Origin: Micromonospora rifamycinica
GTDB lineage: Bacteria; Actinomycetota; Actinomycetes; Mycobacteriales; Micromonosporaceae
Length of the DNA stretch: 64,000 nucleotides
Assembly (NCBI RefSeq): GCF_900090265.1
Contig: NZ_LT607752.1
Coordinates: forward strand, 4,030,001 to 4,094,000
Reading direction: 5' to 3'
Below are positions 17,015-25,795 of the stretch, in pieces. Numbering within the stretch: position 1 is the first letter of the stretch; the number at the start of each line of letters is the position of its first letter. The position numbers and the translations under genes were made by a program. Below the pieces are notes generated by a model. It was not told the DNA's origin. It did not search any database and saw only the letters and a list, made by a program, of their open reading frames with translations.

Positions 17015-17377
17015 TCAGGGGCGTCGGTCGTCCCCGGCGGGGCGCGCGTCCCCGGACGGCAGGTCGGTCCCGGACGGCAGGTCGGTCCCGGACGGTCGGC
17101 CGGTCCCGGCGGGTCGGTCGTCGCCGGTCGGCTGGTCGTCGCCGGCCAGGGCGGAGCGCAGCCGCTCCTTCTCCGCGCGGCGTCGCTCGGCGGCGGCGGC
17201 CACCTCCTCGGCCATCTGGTCCCGCCAGCCCCGGAGCAGGAAGAACGACGCGGCGGCCGAGAAGATCAGCGCCACCATCAGCTTCAGGAACAGGTTCATC
17301 CCGACCGGCCACAGTGCCACCACGACCAGCAGGAACAGCCCGATCCGGGCCAACGTGTACTTGACCGCCGCGCTCAC
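17015..17377 (-). CDS. DUF4229-like small membrane protein
   Basis: Encodes 120 aa. Two transmembrane helices (about residues 8-27 and 30-47) are followed by a basic amphipathic helix (WRDQMAEEVAAAAERRRAEKERLRS) and a low-complexity Gly/Asp/Pro tail built on a short repeated DNA unit (GTCCCGGACGGCAGGTCG, twice). The arrangement resembles DUF4229 proteins found near menaquinone genes in actinobacteria; function unknown. The start GTGAGC at 17377 overlaps the stop of the last repeat mini-ORF by GTGA. It is the last gene downstream of mqnE. Confidence 0.75.
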   Translation of the reverse strand: MSAAVKYTLARIGLFLLVVVALWPVGMNLFLKLMVALIFSAAASFFLLRGWRDQMAEEVAAAAERRRAEKERLRSALAGDDQPTGDDRPAGTGRPSGTDLPSGTDLPSGDARPAGDDRRP

Positions 17378-17554
17378 GGGTTCACCTCAGCTCGCGACTG
17401 CGGGGCTCGCAACCCCGGCTCACTCCTCGCGCTCACCAGGCCACCTCAGCTCGCGACTGCGGGGCTCGCAACCCCGGCTCACTCCTCGCGCTCACCAGGC
17501 CACCTCAGCTCGCGACTGCGGGGCTCGCAACCCCGGCTCACTCCTCGCGCTCAC
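17374..17554 (-). repeat. Three-copy mini-cistron repeat, 59-bp period, upstream of the DUF4229 gene
   Basis: Three near-identical units lie head to tail on the minus strand. Each is a 63-nt ORF: 17554-17492, 17495-17433 and 17436-17374, of pattern M-SARSEPGLRAPQSRAEV-x-x-stop. Each TGA overlaps the next GTG as GTGA, and the last overlaps the DUF4229 start. Each unit ends with GAGGTG about 7 nt before the next GTG, so every copy carries its own Shine-Dalgarno. The first unit is preceded by GGGAG after a small hairpin (17578-17595). The core is the same element seen at 281-326 and 43381-43736. Confidence 0.92.
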
Positions 17555-17602
17555 GTCGTTCCCCACTCCCTGATTCCGCGTCGGGGCTCCGACGCCGGTG
17601 GT

Positions 17603-18040
17603 TCAGCCCGTACGTCGGGCCAGCCAGTGCACGCCCTGGAACCAGAACACCGCGTACCCGACGGTGAACGCGAGCGCGGCCAGCCCGCCGGTGAACAGCG
17701 GCGCGAGCCCGGCGGCCAGGCCCGCCACCAGCAGCCCGGCGAGCACCGCGAGCACCGCGGCGGACAGCGCCGCGACCACCCGGGCCGCGCCGAAGTCCCA
17801 GGCCCGGAATTCGTCCCAGAACAGCCAGGCCGGCAGGATCACCGCGAGCCACCCGGTGGTACGGCCGAAGTCACCCGCGCCGGCCATCGCGAACACCCCG
17901 TCGAAGAGGACCAGTGCCAGCAGACCGATCACCCAGCCGGCCAGGCTCACCCCGAGCAGGTCACCCAGGGTGAGGATGCGCCCCTCGGCGTCCCGGCGGG
18001 GGAACCCGCCCCGCTGGGTGGTCGGCTGTCGTCCGGTCAT
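17603..18040 (-). CDS. four-span membrane protein of unknown function downstream of mqnE
   Basis: Encodes 145 aa: a short polar N-terminus (to residue 22), then four hydrophobic helices (about 25-50, 60-78, 85-108 and 115-137) ending in HWLARRTG. No catalytic motif is visible. It lies 23 bp after mqnE and before the repeat chain and the DUF4229 gene, so it is probably in the same transcript. A link to menaquinone or respiratory membranes is only suggested by context. Confidence 0.7.
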   Translation of the reverse strand: MTGRQPTTQRGGFPRRDAEGRILTLGDLLGVSLAGWVIGLLALVLFDGVFAMAGAGDFGRTTGWLAVILPAWLFWDEFRAWDFGAARVVAALSAAVLAVLAGLLVAGLAAGLAPLFTGGLAALAFTVGYAVFWFQGVHWLARRTG

Positions 18041-18063
18041 GGTGTGCCGAGCATACGGGCGGG

Positions 18064-19233
18064 TCAGGCCCAGACCTGCTGCGGCTCGGACCGCCGCTGT
18101 GCCAGGGCGGGCGCCCGGTCGTACTCGCGGACCACGTTGTAGCGGGTGTCCCGCTCGACGGGCTGGAAGCCGGCGTCCCAGATCAGGTGCAGCAGGTCGT
18201 CCCGGTGCATGGTGTTCGGGGTGCCGTACGAGTCGGCGTCGTGGGTGATCTTGTATTCGACCACCGAGCCGTCCAGGTCGTCCACGCCGAAGTTGAGCGA
18301 GAGCTGGGCCACCGACAGGCCGTGCATCACCCAGAAGTTCTTCAGGTGCGGAACGTTGTCGAAGAGCAGCCGGGAGACCGCGAACGTCTTCAACGACTCG
18401 GCCGGCGACGCCATCGTGGTGCGCGCCTGGATCCGGTTACGGATCTTGCCGTCCGCCGAGTCGACGAAGTCGTGCTGGTAGCGCAGCGGGATGAAGACGG
18501 CGAAGCCACCGGTCTGGTCCTGCAACTCGCGCAACCGCAGCACGTGGTCGACCCGGTGCCGGGGCTCCTCGATGTGGCCGTACAGCATCGTCGCCGGGGT
18601 CTTCATGCCCTTGGCGTGGGCCAGCGCGTGGATCCGCGACCAGTCCTCCCAGTGGCAGGCGTGGTCGACGATGTGCTGGCGGACCTCCCAGTCGAAGATC
18701 TCCGCGCCGCCGCCGGTCAACGACTCCAGGCCGGCGTCCATCAGCTCGTCGAGGATCTCGTCGGCCGACAGGCCGCTGATCTTCTCGAACCACTGCACCT
18801 CGGTCGCGGTGAAGCACTTGAGCTTGACGTTCGGCAGCGCCGCCTTCAGCTCCCGCAGCACCTTCGGGTAGTAGCGCCAGGGCAGCGTGGGGTGCAGGCC
18901 GTTGACGATGTGCAACTCGGTGAGCTGCTCGTCCTCCATCTCCTTGGCCTTGCGGACCGCCTCCTCGATACGCATCGTGTACGCGTCCTTCTCGCCCGGC
19001 TTGCGCTGGAACGAGCAGTACGCACACGACGCGGAACAGACGTTCGTCAGGTTGAGGTGCCGGTTGACGTTGAACATCACCCGTTCGCCGTTCAACTCCG
19101 TCCGCCGGTGGTGGGCCAGCCGGCCCAGCCAGGTCAGGTCGTCGCTCCCATAAAGGGCGATCCCGTCCGAGCGGGTCAGTCGCTCCCCCGCGTACACCTT
19201 CGCTTCCAGCTCACGCTTGAGTCCGGCGTCCAT
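18064..19233 (-). CDS. mqnE: aminofutalosine synthase MqnE (radical SAM)
   Basis: Encodes 389 aa. The radical SAM cluster is C66-SAS-C70-AY-C73, in the MqnE-specific context FNVNRHLNLTNVC...C..CSFQRKPG. A later block, GLESLTGGGAEIFDWEVR, also fits MqnE and not MqnC. The enzyme joins the MqnA product to S-adenosylmethionine to make aminofutalosine. The ATG at 19233 (MDAGLKRELE) is chosen by homology; longer frames to 19446 carry no family similarity. It starts a short operon with two membrane proteins and is divergent from the NlpC/P60 gene. Confidence 0.92.
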   Translation of the reverse strand: MDAGLKRELEAKVYAGERLTRSDGIALYGSDDLTWLGRLAHHRRTELNGERVMFNVNRHLNLTNVCSASCAYCSFQRKPGEKDAYTMRIEEAVRKAKEMEDEQLTELHIVNGLHPTLPWRYYPKVLRELKAALPNVKLKCFTATEVQWFEKISGLSADEILDELMDAGLESLTGGGAEIFDWEVRQHIVDHACHWEDWSRIHALAHAKGMKTPATMLYGHIEEPRHRVDHVLRLRELQDQTGGFAVFIPLRYQHDFVDSADGKIRNRIQARTTMASPAESLKTFAVSRLLFDNVPHLKNFWVMHGLSVAQLSLNFGVDDLDGSVVEYKITHDADSYGTPNTMHRDDLLHLIWDAGFQPVERDTRYNVVREYDRAPALAQRRSEPQQVWA

Positions 19234-19479
19234 CGAAAAGCCACGTCCCTTCCACCTGCGGTCCGATCGAGCGTACGTCGGGCCACCGACAGGTCGGCAG
19301 GACGGGCACCGCCAGCGACCTACCTCACCCGTACTCCCAGGCTTCTCCAAGCTGCCACCGCATCGACATCGTTGTCCCGGTGCGGTAAGACAGGATGGGA
19401 CGCGGCGCACACCGGCGGCGTCCCGGGTCGCCGCGCCCCATCTCACGCGGTGACACCATCACGCGGCACAGGGAGCGGC

Positions 19480-21042
19480 ATGGTCGACAGCGGGCACGGG
19501 CGACGGCAGCGACGACGCAGGAGCCCACTGGTCTCCCCGGTGCTGCGTCCGGCGCTCTGGTCGGCCCTGCTCGGCGCGGTCGCCGCGATGGTCCTGACCA
19601 CCCCGGCGTACGCCGAGCCGCCGCTGCCCAACACCGTCCCGGACACCGGCTCCCGGCCGGTGGTTGCGGGCGGGTTGCAGCTGCCCGGCGCACCGACGTC
19701 CGGCTACCCGGGCGCCGGCCAGCCCGGCTACCCGACCCTGCCGGTCGGCGGGCTCCCGACCAGCCCGCTGCTGTCCCAGATCGATACGCTGACCGCGCAG
19801 AACGGCCAGCTCGCCGACCAGCTCCTGCAGTTGCAGAAGCAGCGTGATGACGCACGGGTCCAGCTCACCGGCGTCCAGGGTGAGCTGACCCGGGCCCGGA
19901 GCGCGCTGACCGTGGCCGAGCAGCAGGCCAACGCCGTCGCCGCGAACGCCTTCAAGGCCGCCGCCGCCCTGCCGCCCGGCGAACTCGCCCGCGACCTGCA
20001 CGGGCTGAGCGTCCTCCAGCGGGTGACCCGGGGTGAGCAGGCCGACGACGAGACCACCGCGGCGTCCGGCGAGCTGTCCCGGGCCCGGACGGCCGAGCAG
20101 GTCGCCGCCCAGGCGGTCACCGCCGCCACGGACCGGGTCCGGCGGGCCGAGGAACAGTTCGCCGCGGTGCAGAAGGCGCTGCGCGACAACGACGCCCGGA
20201 TCGCCAAGCTACGGGCGGACAACCAGGCCCAGCTCATCGCGCTGGAGAAGCAGCAGGAGGCCGCCGAGCAGAAGCTGGGCGCAGCGTACGTCGAGGGCCA
20301 GAGCAGCACCGGGATGAACGCCAGCCCGCAGGCGCTCGCCGCCGTGCGGTACGCGCTCGCGCAGCTCGGCGACCCCTACCTCTGGGCGGCCGAGGGACCG
20401 GACCGGTTCGACTGCTCGGGGCTGATGTGGGCCGCCTACCGGTCCGCCGGCTACTACGACCTGCCCCGGGTCGCCCGCGACCAGTACTACGCCACCCGGG
20501 GCCGGACGGTCGCCCAGAGCGCACTGCTCCCCGGCGACCTGCTCTTCTTCGCCTCGGGCAGCAGCTGGACGACCATCCACCACGTCGCGATGTACATCGG
20601 CAACGGACGGATGGTCCAGGCGCCGCGCAGCGGGGACGTCGTCAAGATCTCCCAGGTCCGGTGGTCCGGCCTCTACGCCGCCACCCGGGTCGTCGGCGCG
20701 GTGAGCGTCCCCGGCTCCCCGATCACCCAGGTCCCGACGCCGACCCCGAAGCCCACCACCCCGTCGCCCAAGCCCACCACGCCCAGCCCGAAGCCCACCA
20801 CCCCGTCGCCCAAGCCCACCACCCCCACCCCCACCCCTCGGCCGACCGGTGGATCGACCAAGCCGCCGACGAAGCCGCCGGTCCCGACACCGACGCCCAC
20901 GCCGACCAAGAGCGTGGCCCCGACGCCCAGCGTCTCCGGCTCCGGCACGCCGGAGACCAGCGCCACCCCGACCACGGCCGTCAGCACCGGTGTCGCGGAG
21001 AGCAGCCGGTCGGCGTCCGCCCCGGCGAGCACCGGAAGCTGA
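19480..21042 (+). CDS. secreted NlpC/P60 peptidoglycan hydrolase
   Basis: Encodes 520 aa. A signal sequence (residues 20-47, cleaved near AYA) is followed by a Pro/Gly linker, a long coiled coil (about 105-285, Gln/Ala/Arg-rich) and the NlpC/P60 domain with C312 (DRFDCSGLMWAAY) and H368 (IHHVAMYIGNG). A C-terminal Pro/Thr/Lys-rich tail of about 110 residues has a PKPTTPS repeat. The architecture resembles RipA-type cell-separation endopeptidases, with the coiled coil as autoinhibitory or FtsX-interacting region (inference). Start at ATG 19480 after GGGAG. Confidence 0.88.
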   Translation: MVDSGHGRRQRRRRSPLVSPVLRPALWSALLGAVAAMVLTTPAYAEPPLPNTVPDTGSRPVVAGGLQLPGAPTSGYPGAGQPGYPTLPVGGLPTSPLLSQIDTLTAQNGQLADQLLQLQKQRDDARVQLTGVQGELTRARSALTVAEQQANAVAANAFKAAAALPPGELARDLHGLSVLQRVTRGEQADDETTAASGELSRARTAEQVAAQAVTAATDRVRRAEEQFAAVQKALRDNDARIAKLRADNQAQLIALEKQQEAAEQKLGAAYVEGQSSTGMNASPQALAAVRYALAQLGDPYLWAAEGPDRFDCSGLMWAAYRSAGYYDLPRVARDQYYATRGRTVAQSALLPGDLLFFASGSSWTTIHHVAMYIGNGRMVQAPRSGDVVKISQVRWSGLYAATRVVGAVSVPGSPITQVPTPTPKPTTPSPKPTTPSPKPTTPSPKPTTPTPTPRPTGGSTKPPTKPPVPTPTPTPTKSVAPTPSVSGSGTPETSATPTTAVSTGVAESSRSASAPASTGS

Positions 21043-21063
21043 CCTACCGGCGGCCACGCCCCG

Positions 21064-21096
21064 GTCCCGTCGGCACTCCGGCTGTGCCGACGGGAC
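21064..21096. terminator. hairpin terminator after the NlpC/P60 gene
   Basis: GTCCCGTCGGCAC (21064-21076) and GTGCCGACGGGAC (21084-21096) form a perfect 13-bp stem with a 7-nt loop, 22 bp after the stop. No U-tract follows, as is common for actinomycete terminators. Confidence 0.65.
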
Positions 21097-21172
21097 GAGA
21101 TGTGGCACGGTGACACGAGGCACAGCCGGTCACCGTTCACGGGACGGGTGCGAGGGCACGCGGAGGGCGATC

Positions 21173-22813
21173 ATGGGCGAGCAAGAGGTTCCGGGGGTAC
21201 GCGTCGACCAGGGATCCGGCCCCGATCCGGCCATTGACACCCCGCGCCAGCCCACCGGCAGCGCTGACCGCCCGGCCCGCGCCACGGCCAGCGTGCACAC
21301 GGCGACCGCGCCGCCCGGGGGCGGCGGACCGCCCACCGAGCCGGCCGTCGCTACCACCTACCGGGCGGGCGCTCCGGCCACCTCCACCGACGACGGATCC
21401 GCCCCGCCCCCCGCTCCCCCCACCAGGGCCGTGGGCCAGGCCGCCGGTGCCGTGTCCACAACCACCGGCACCGGCGACCAGGCCGGTACGAGCGTCGAGT
21501 CGGCGGGGCGCACACCGACCCCGCACTCCACAGCGGGTGACGGGTCCGGGTCCACCTCCTCCCGGCCCGGCCACCCCGTCGACGAACCGGCAGCCCCGGC
21601 GGTGGTTCCCGGGCAGCGCGGCGGATCGGACGGCGGCACGGCACGGGCCAGCGTCTCCGTCCCCGGGCTCAGCCGGGTCTCCGCCGCCGAGGCCGAGGAC
21701 GCGGCGACGGGCACGGGAAGCCGATCCGGCGATGCGGCCGGTGGGGTGTACCGGTCGGTACCGGTCAGCCCGGAACCTCCCGAGCCGGCGCAGCCCCCGC
21801 AGCCGGTCCAGCCGCCCACGCCGCCGACCCCGGAGCCGGACCCGACGCCGAGCCCCACCCCCGAACCGGCCCCGAGCCCGTCGCCGTTCAGCCCGGAACC
21901 GGCCCCGAGCCCGTCGCCGTTCAGCCCCGAACCCGCCCCCAGCCCGGCACCCACCCCGGTACCGGTGCCGGGTCCTGTTCCGGTGCCGCCCGGCCCGGTC
22001 CCGCCGGTACCCGGGCCGCCGGTGCCGCCGCCGGGTCCAGCGGTGCCACCGCCTCCCCCGCCACCCGGCCCGATGCCCGCGCCTCCCTTCCCGCCGCCAC
22101 CGGCGATGCCCGGACGCCCGGACGCTGCGCCCTCCTTCCGCGCCAGCGCCTCCGCCGCCGTCCCCACGACCAGCGGCACCATCACTCCCGGCCCGGCAAC
22201 CGCCGGCAGGGCAGCCGCCGGCACCGCAACGCCCGGCACCACAACCGCCGGCAGTGCAACGTTCGGCACGGCAACCGCCGGCAGTGCAACGTTCGGCACG
22301 GCAACCGCCGGCAGTGCAACGCCCGGCACAGCAACGCCCAGCACGGCAACGGCCGGCACAGCCAGGCCGGTGTTCCGGTCACCGGCCGTCAGCGACCCGT
22401 CGGTCGACAGCGCCACCTCCGTGCTGCCGGTGGTGTCGGCCCCCGTGCTGCCCGGCGAGCCCTCGTCCGCGACCGGCCCACGCCAGCAGGCCGCCGGTGC
22501 CGCCCGCTCCACCACCGGTACGTCCTACCGGGGCGGCCCCGACCTGGCGAGCGTCGGCTTCGGCGGCGGCCTCGACGGACCGGGGCACGCCACGGTCGCC
22601 TTTCCGGCGAATCCGGTGGAGAATTCCGGCTCGCTGACCGGGCACATCCTGGCCCAGGGCTGGTCCGACACCACGCCCTCGCGGCCCCGGACCACCCGCG
22701 TGGTGGTCGTCCTCGCCGCCTCGCTGGGTCTGCTGGTGGCGATCAGCGTGCTGGTCGTCCTGCTCGCCAACGACGTGATGGACGGCCTGGTCGGCAACAT
22801 GCTGTCCCAGTAA
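21173..22813 (+). CDS. proline-rich tail-anchored membrane protein of unknown function
   Basis: Encodes 546 aa. Nearly all of it is low complexity: a Thr/Gly/Ala-rich N-terminal half, a Pro-rich block (about residues 200-315, PEPxPSPSPFSPEP-like repeats) and an Ala/Thr/Gly block built from 30-bp DNA repeats (GTATAGSATF units, near 22200-22370). The only transmembrane helix is at the extreme C-terminus (VVVVLAASLGLLVAISVLVVLL), giving a long cytoplasmic region and a tail anchor. Frame is supported by third-position G/C and by a stop just past the helix. The ATG at 21173 follows GGAGGGCGATC. No known domain is seen. Confidence 0.6.
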   Translation: MGEQEVPGVRVDQGSGPDPAIDTPRQPTGSADRPARATASVHTATAPPGGGGPPTEPAVATTYRAGAPATSTDDGSAPPPAPPTRAVGQAAGAVSTTTGTGDQAGTSVESAGRTPTPHSTAGDGSGSTSSRPGHPVDEPAAPAVVPGQRGGSDGGTARASVSVPGLSRVSAAEAEDAATGTGSRSGDAAGGVYRSVPVSPEPPEPAQPPQPVQPPTPPTPEPDPTPSPTPEPAPSPSPFSPEPAPSPSPFSPEPAPSPAPTPVPVPGPVPVPPGPVPPVPGPPVPPPGPAVPPPPPPPGPMPAPPFPPPPAMPGRPDAAPSFRASASAAVPTTSGTITPGPATAGRAAAGTATPGTTTAGSATFGTATAGSATFGTATAGSATPGTATPSTATAGTARPVFRSPAVSDPSVDSATSVLPVVSAPVLPGEPSSATGPRQQAAGAARSTTGTSYRGGPDLASVGFGGGLDGPGHATVAFPANPVENSGSLTGHILAQGWSDTTPSRPRTTRVVVVLAASLGLLVAISVLVVLLANDVMDGLVGNMLSQ

Positions 22814-23065
22814 GATCGACCGATCGGGGTGGACAGGATGCGCTGGTGGGCGGCTCTGCCGGGTGGCTACGGCCGATCGGAGGGGGTGAGTCCGCCCACT
22901 CCGGGCCCGGAGTGCGCTGGCGGGCCCGCCGGATCGCCGTACACTTGTCGGGATCACTGACCTGGCGCGCGTGGCGTGCCCCTGGGCGATCTTGCGGGCG
23001 ATTCGGCGGCGACCTCATGCCGCAGCGGGCCATCGCGAAGATGCGCCCCGCTCGAAAGGCATTTC

Positions 23066-25063
23066 TTGACCACCTCTGTTGACCCCGGCACCATTCCGTC
23101 CGCCCCCGACCTGCCGACCGGTGACCTCACCGGCAGCGCCCCGGCCCCGGCCACCCCCGTCGTCGGCTTCGCCGACCTGGGGCTGCCCCGGCAGCTGGTC
23201 GACGCCCTCGGCCGGCAGGGCATCACCACCCCGTTCGAGATCCAGCGGGCCACCCTGCCCGACGCCCTCGCCGGCCGGGACGTGCTCGGCCGGGGCCAGA
23301 CCGGCTCCGGCAAGACCCTCGCCTTCGGCCTGCCGATCATCGCCCGGCTGGCCGAACGCAACCGGGCCCGGCCGCTGCACCCGCGCGCCCTGGTCCTGGT
23401 GCCCACCCGCGAGTTGGCGATGCAGGTCAACGACGCGCTGCTGCCGCTCGGCAAGGCCGTCGGCATCTTCCTCAAGACCGCCGTCGGCGGCGTCCCGTAC
23501 GACCGGCAGGTCGACGCGCTCCGGCGGGGCGTCGAGATCGTCGTGGCCACCCCGGGCCGGCTCGGTGACCTGATCAACCGGGGCGTCTGCGTCCTGGACG
23601 ACGTCGAGGTGACCGTCCTCGACGAGGCCGACCAGATGGCCGACATGGGCTTCCTGCCCGAGGTCACCGAGCTGCTCGCCAGGACCCCGGCGGACGCCCA
23701 GCGGCTGCTCTTCTCGGCCACCCTGGACGGTGACGTCGACACGCTGGTCAAGCGGTTCATGTCCGACCCGGTGACGCACTCCACCGCACCGTCGACCGCC
23801 TCGGTGTCCACGATGGACCACCACCTGCTGCTGATCCCGCCGCACGACAAGTTCGCCGTGGCGGCGTCGATCGCGGCCCGTCCCGGCCGGACCATGCTCT
23901 TCGCCCGTACCCAGCTCGGGGTGGACCGGCTGGTGGAACAGCTCGGCGCGGTGGGCGTACGCGCCGGCGGGCTGCACGGCGGCAAGACCCAGCGGATGCG
24001 TACCAAGACCCTCGCCGAGTTCCGCGAGGGCCGGATGGACGTGCTGGTCGCCACGGACGTGGCGGCCCGGGGCATCCACGTCGACGGGGTCTCCCTGGTG
24101 CTGCACATCGATCCGCCGAAGGACCCGAAGGACTACCTGCACCGTGCGGGTCGTACCGCGCGGGCCGGTGAGTCGGGTGCGGTGGCCACGCTGGTGCTGC
24201 CCAAGCAGCGGCGGACCACGCTGGCGATGCTGGAGAAGGCCGGCGTGGAGCCGGCCGAGACCCGGGTGCGGGTCGGCGACGCGGTGCTGGCCGAGCTGAC
24301 CGGTGCCCGCGAGCCGAGCGGCGTCCCGGTCCCGGTCCGCGAGGAGCCCGAACCGCGTCGGCACGGCGACCGCCCGCGCCGCTTCGGCGACCGCGACTCC
24401 CGGGGCTACGGCGGCGACCGGGACAGCCGGGGCAGCGGCGACCGCGACTCCCGGGGCTACGGCGGCGACCGGGACAGCCGGGGCAGCGGCGACCGGGACT
24501 CCCGGGGTTACGGCGGCGGCCGGAGCTACGGCGCCGGCCGGGGCAGCTACGCCGGCAGCCGGGACGGCCGCAGCTACGGTGGGGAGCGTCCGGCGGGGGA
24601 CCGTGGTCACGGCGCGCGGAGCGGCGAGCAGGGTGGCCGGTTCGGGGAGCGCCCCGGCACCGACCGGCCGGCCGGCGAGCGGCGCTTCGGCGACCGCGCC
24701 GGACAGCGACCCGACGCCCGGGGCGACCGCCCCACCGGCGAGCGCGGCTACGGTGACCGCACCGGCAGCGGGCGCGGTTACGGTGACCGGCCCTCCGGGG
24801 AGCGGGCCTACGGCGACTGCGCCCGGACCGACCGGGGGTACGGCGAGCACACCGACCGACGCTTCGGCGACCGGGCCGAGCAGCGCTTCGGCGACCGGGG
24901 CACCCGGGGCGAGCAGTCCGCCGGGGAGCGCCGGTTCCCCAGCGGTGAGCCGCGTGGCGCCGACCGTCGGGGCGGGTTCCGTACCGAGGGCTGGGTTCGT
25001 GACGACCGGCCGCGCGACGACCGGCAGGGCTTCGGCGGTCGGCCGCCGGCGCGTACCCACTGA
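23066..25063 (+). CDS. DEAD-box ATP-dependent RNA helicase with Arg/Gly-rich tail
   Basis: Encodes 665 aa from a TTG codon (23066) that has GAAAGG 7 bp upstream; no ATG or GTG fits better. Motifs run in order: Q-motif (GITTPFEIQRATLP), Walker A GQTGSGKT, PTRELA, TPGRLGD, DEAD in VLDEADQMADMGFLPEV, SAT (LFSATLD), then the C-terminal RecA domain with ATDVAARGIHVDG and HRAGRTARAGE. From about residue 430 the protein is a hydrophilic tail of GDRDSRGYGG-type repeats. Such tails bind RNA and, in RhlE/CsdA-type helicases, promote condensation. A leader of more than 100 nt after a TACACT -10-like box (22940) is typical of cold-responsive helicase genes (inference). Confidence 0.92.
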   Translation: MTTSVDPGTIPSAPDLPTGDLTGSAPAPATPVVGFADLGLPRQLVDALGRQGITTPFEIQRATLPDALAGRDVLGRGQTGSGKTLAFGLPIIARLAERNRARPLHPRALVLVPTRELAMQVNDALLPLGKAVGIFLKTAVGGVPYDRQVDALRRGVEIVVATPGRLGDLINRGVCVLDDVEVTVLDEADQMADMGFLPEVTELLARTPADAQRLLFSATLDGDVDTLVKRFMSDPVTHSTAPSTASVSTMDHHLLLIPPHDKFAVAASIAARPGRTMLFARTQLGVDRLVEQLGAVGVRAGGLHGGKTQRMRTKTLAEFREGRMDVLVATDVAARGIHVDGVSLVLHIDPPKDPKDYLHRAGRTARAGESGAVATLVLPKQRRTTLAMLEKAGVEPAETRVRVGDAVLAELTGAREPSGVPVPVREEPEPRRHGDRPRRFGDRDSRGYGGDRDSRGSGDRDSRGYGGDRDSRGSGDRDSRGYGGGRSYGAGRGSYAGSRDGRSYGGERPAGDRGHGARSGEQGGRFGERPGTDRPAGERRFGDRAGQRPDARGDRPTGERGYGDRTGSGRGYGDRPSGERAYGDCARTDRGYGEHTDRRFGDRAEQRFGDRGTRGEQSAGERRFPSGEPRGADRRGGFRTEGWVRDDRPRDDRQGFGGRPPARTH

Positions 25064-25080
25064 TCGCACGGATTCTCGAC

Positions 25081-25110
25081 GCCGCCCCGGAGCCCACGCT
25101 CCGGGGCGGC
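25081..25110. terminator. strong hairpin terminator after the helicase gene
   Basis: GCCGCCCCGGAG and CTCCGGGGCGGC form a perfect 12-bp stem with a 6-nt loop, followed by GTTTCC. It begins 18 bp after the helicase stop. Confidence 0.85.
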
Positions 25111-25159
25111 GTTTCCGCATGCGCTGCCGTCGGCACCCGGCTGGCGTAACGTCCGGAGC

Positions 25160-25777
25160 ATGCCGAGGTCACTCTTCTGGAGCCGGACGGACACCGCCGG
25201 GGCCGAGCACGCCGTCCTCGACGACGGGGCCGGTCCCGGGTTCGCCGCGTACGGCACCCAACTGGCCGTCGACCCGATCCCCTACACCTGCCGCTACCGG
25301 CTGGCGACCGAGGCGGACGGGACCACCACCTCGCTCGCCGTGGAGGTCGAGGGGGCGGGCTGGTCGCGGACCGTACGGCTGGAGCGCGGCGCCGACGGGT
25401 GGCGGGTGCGGACCGGCGAGCAGGGCGACCTGGACGCGGCGCTGCGTGCCGCCGGCAGGCCACCGACGGGGTTGCCCGGCATCGAGGACACCGATCGGCT
25501 GCACGAGGCCCTCGACGTCGACCTGGGCGGCTCGGCGCTGTTCAACACCCTGCCGATCCGCCGGCTGGGGCTGGCCGGGGCCGCCTCCAGCACCGAGCAC
25601 CGGATCACCGTGGCCTGGGTGCTGGTGCCGAGCCTGGAGGTGGTCGCCGGCGAGCAGGTCTACACGGCGCTCGGGCCGGGGCGGGTGGGCTTCGCGAGCG
25701 ACACCTTCCGCGCCGAGTTGACGGTCGACGACACCGGCGTGGTCCGGCACTACCCCGGCCTGGCCGAGCTGAGCTGA
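25160..25777 (+). CDS. putative glycolipid-binding protein (DUF1089/PA1994-like)
   Basis: Encodes 205 aa, all beta-rich, with no signal peptide. Recognisable features are the opening LFWSRTDTAGAEHAVLDD, the YGTQLAVDPIPYTCRYRLATEADG strand pair, DVDLGGSALFNTLPIRRLGL and TDDTGVVRHYPGL-type ending (VDDTGVVRHYPGLAEL). These fit the putative glycolipid-binding family. The activity is not established. Single gene between two convergent or terminated neighbours; start ATG at 25160 after CCGGAG. Confidence 0.78.
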   Translation: MPRSLFWSRTDTAGAEHAVLDDGAGPGFAAYGTQLAVDPIPYTCRYRLATEADGTTTSLAVEVEGAGWSRTVRLERGADGWRVRTGEQGDLDAALRAAGRPPTGLPGIEDTDRLHEALDVDLGGSALFNTLPIRRLGLAGAASSTEHRITVAWVLVPSLEVVAGEQVYTALGPGRVGFASDTFRAELTVDDTGVVRHYPGLAELS

Positions 25778-25795
25778 CCGCTGCGGCCGGCCGGG

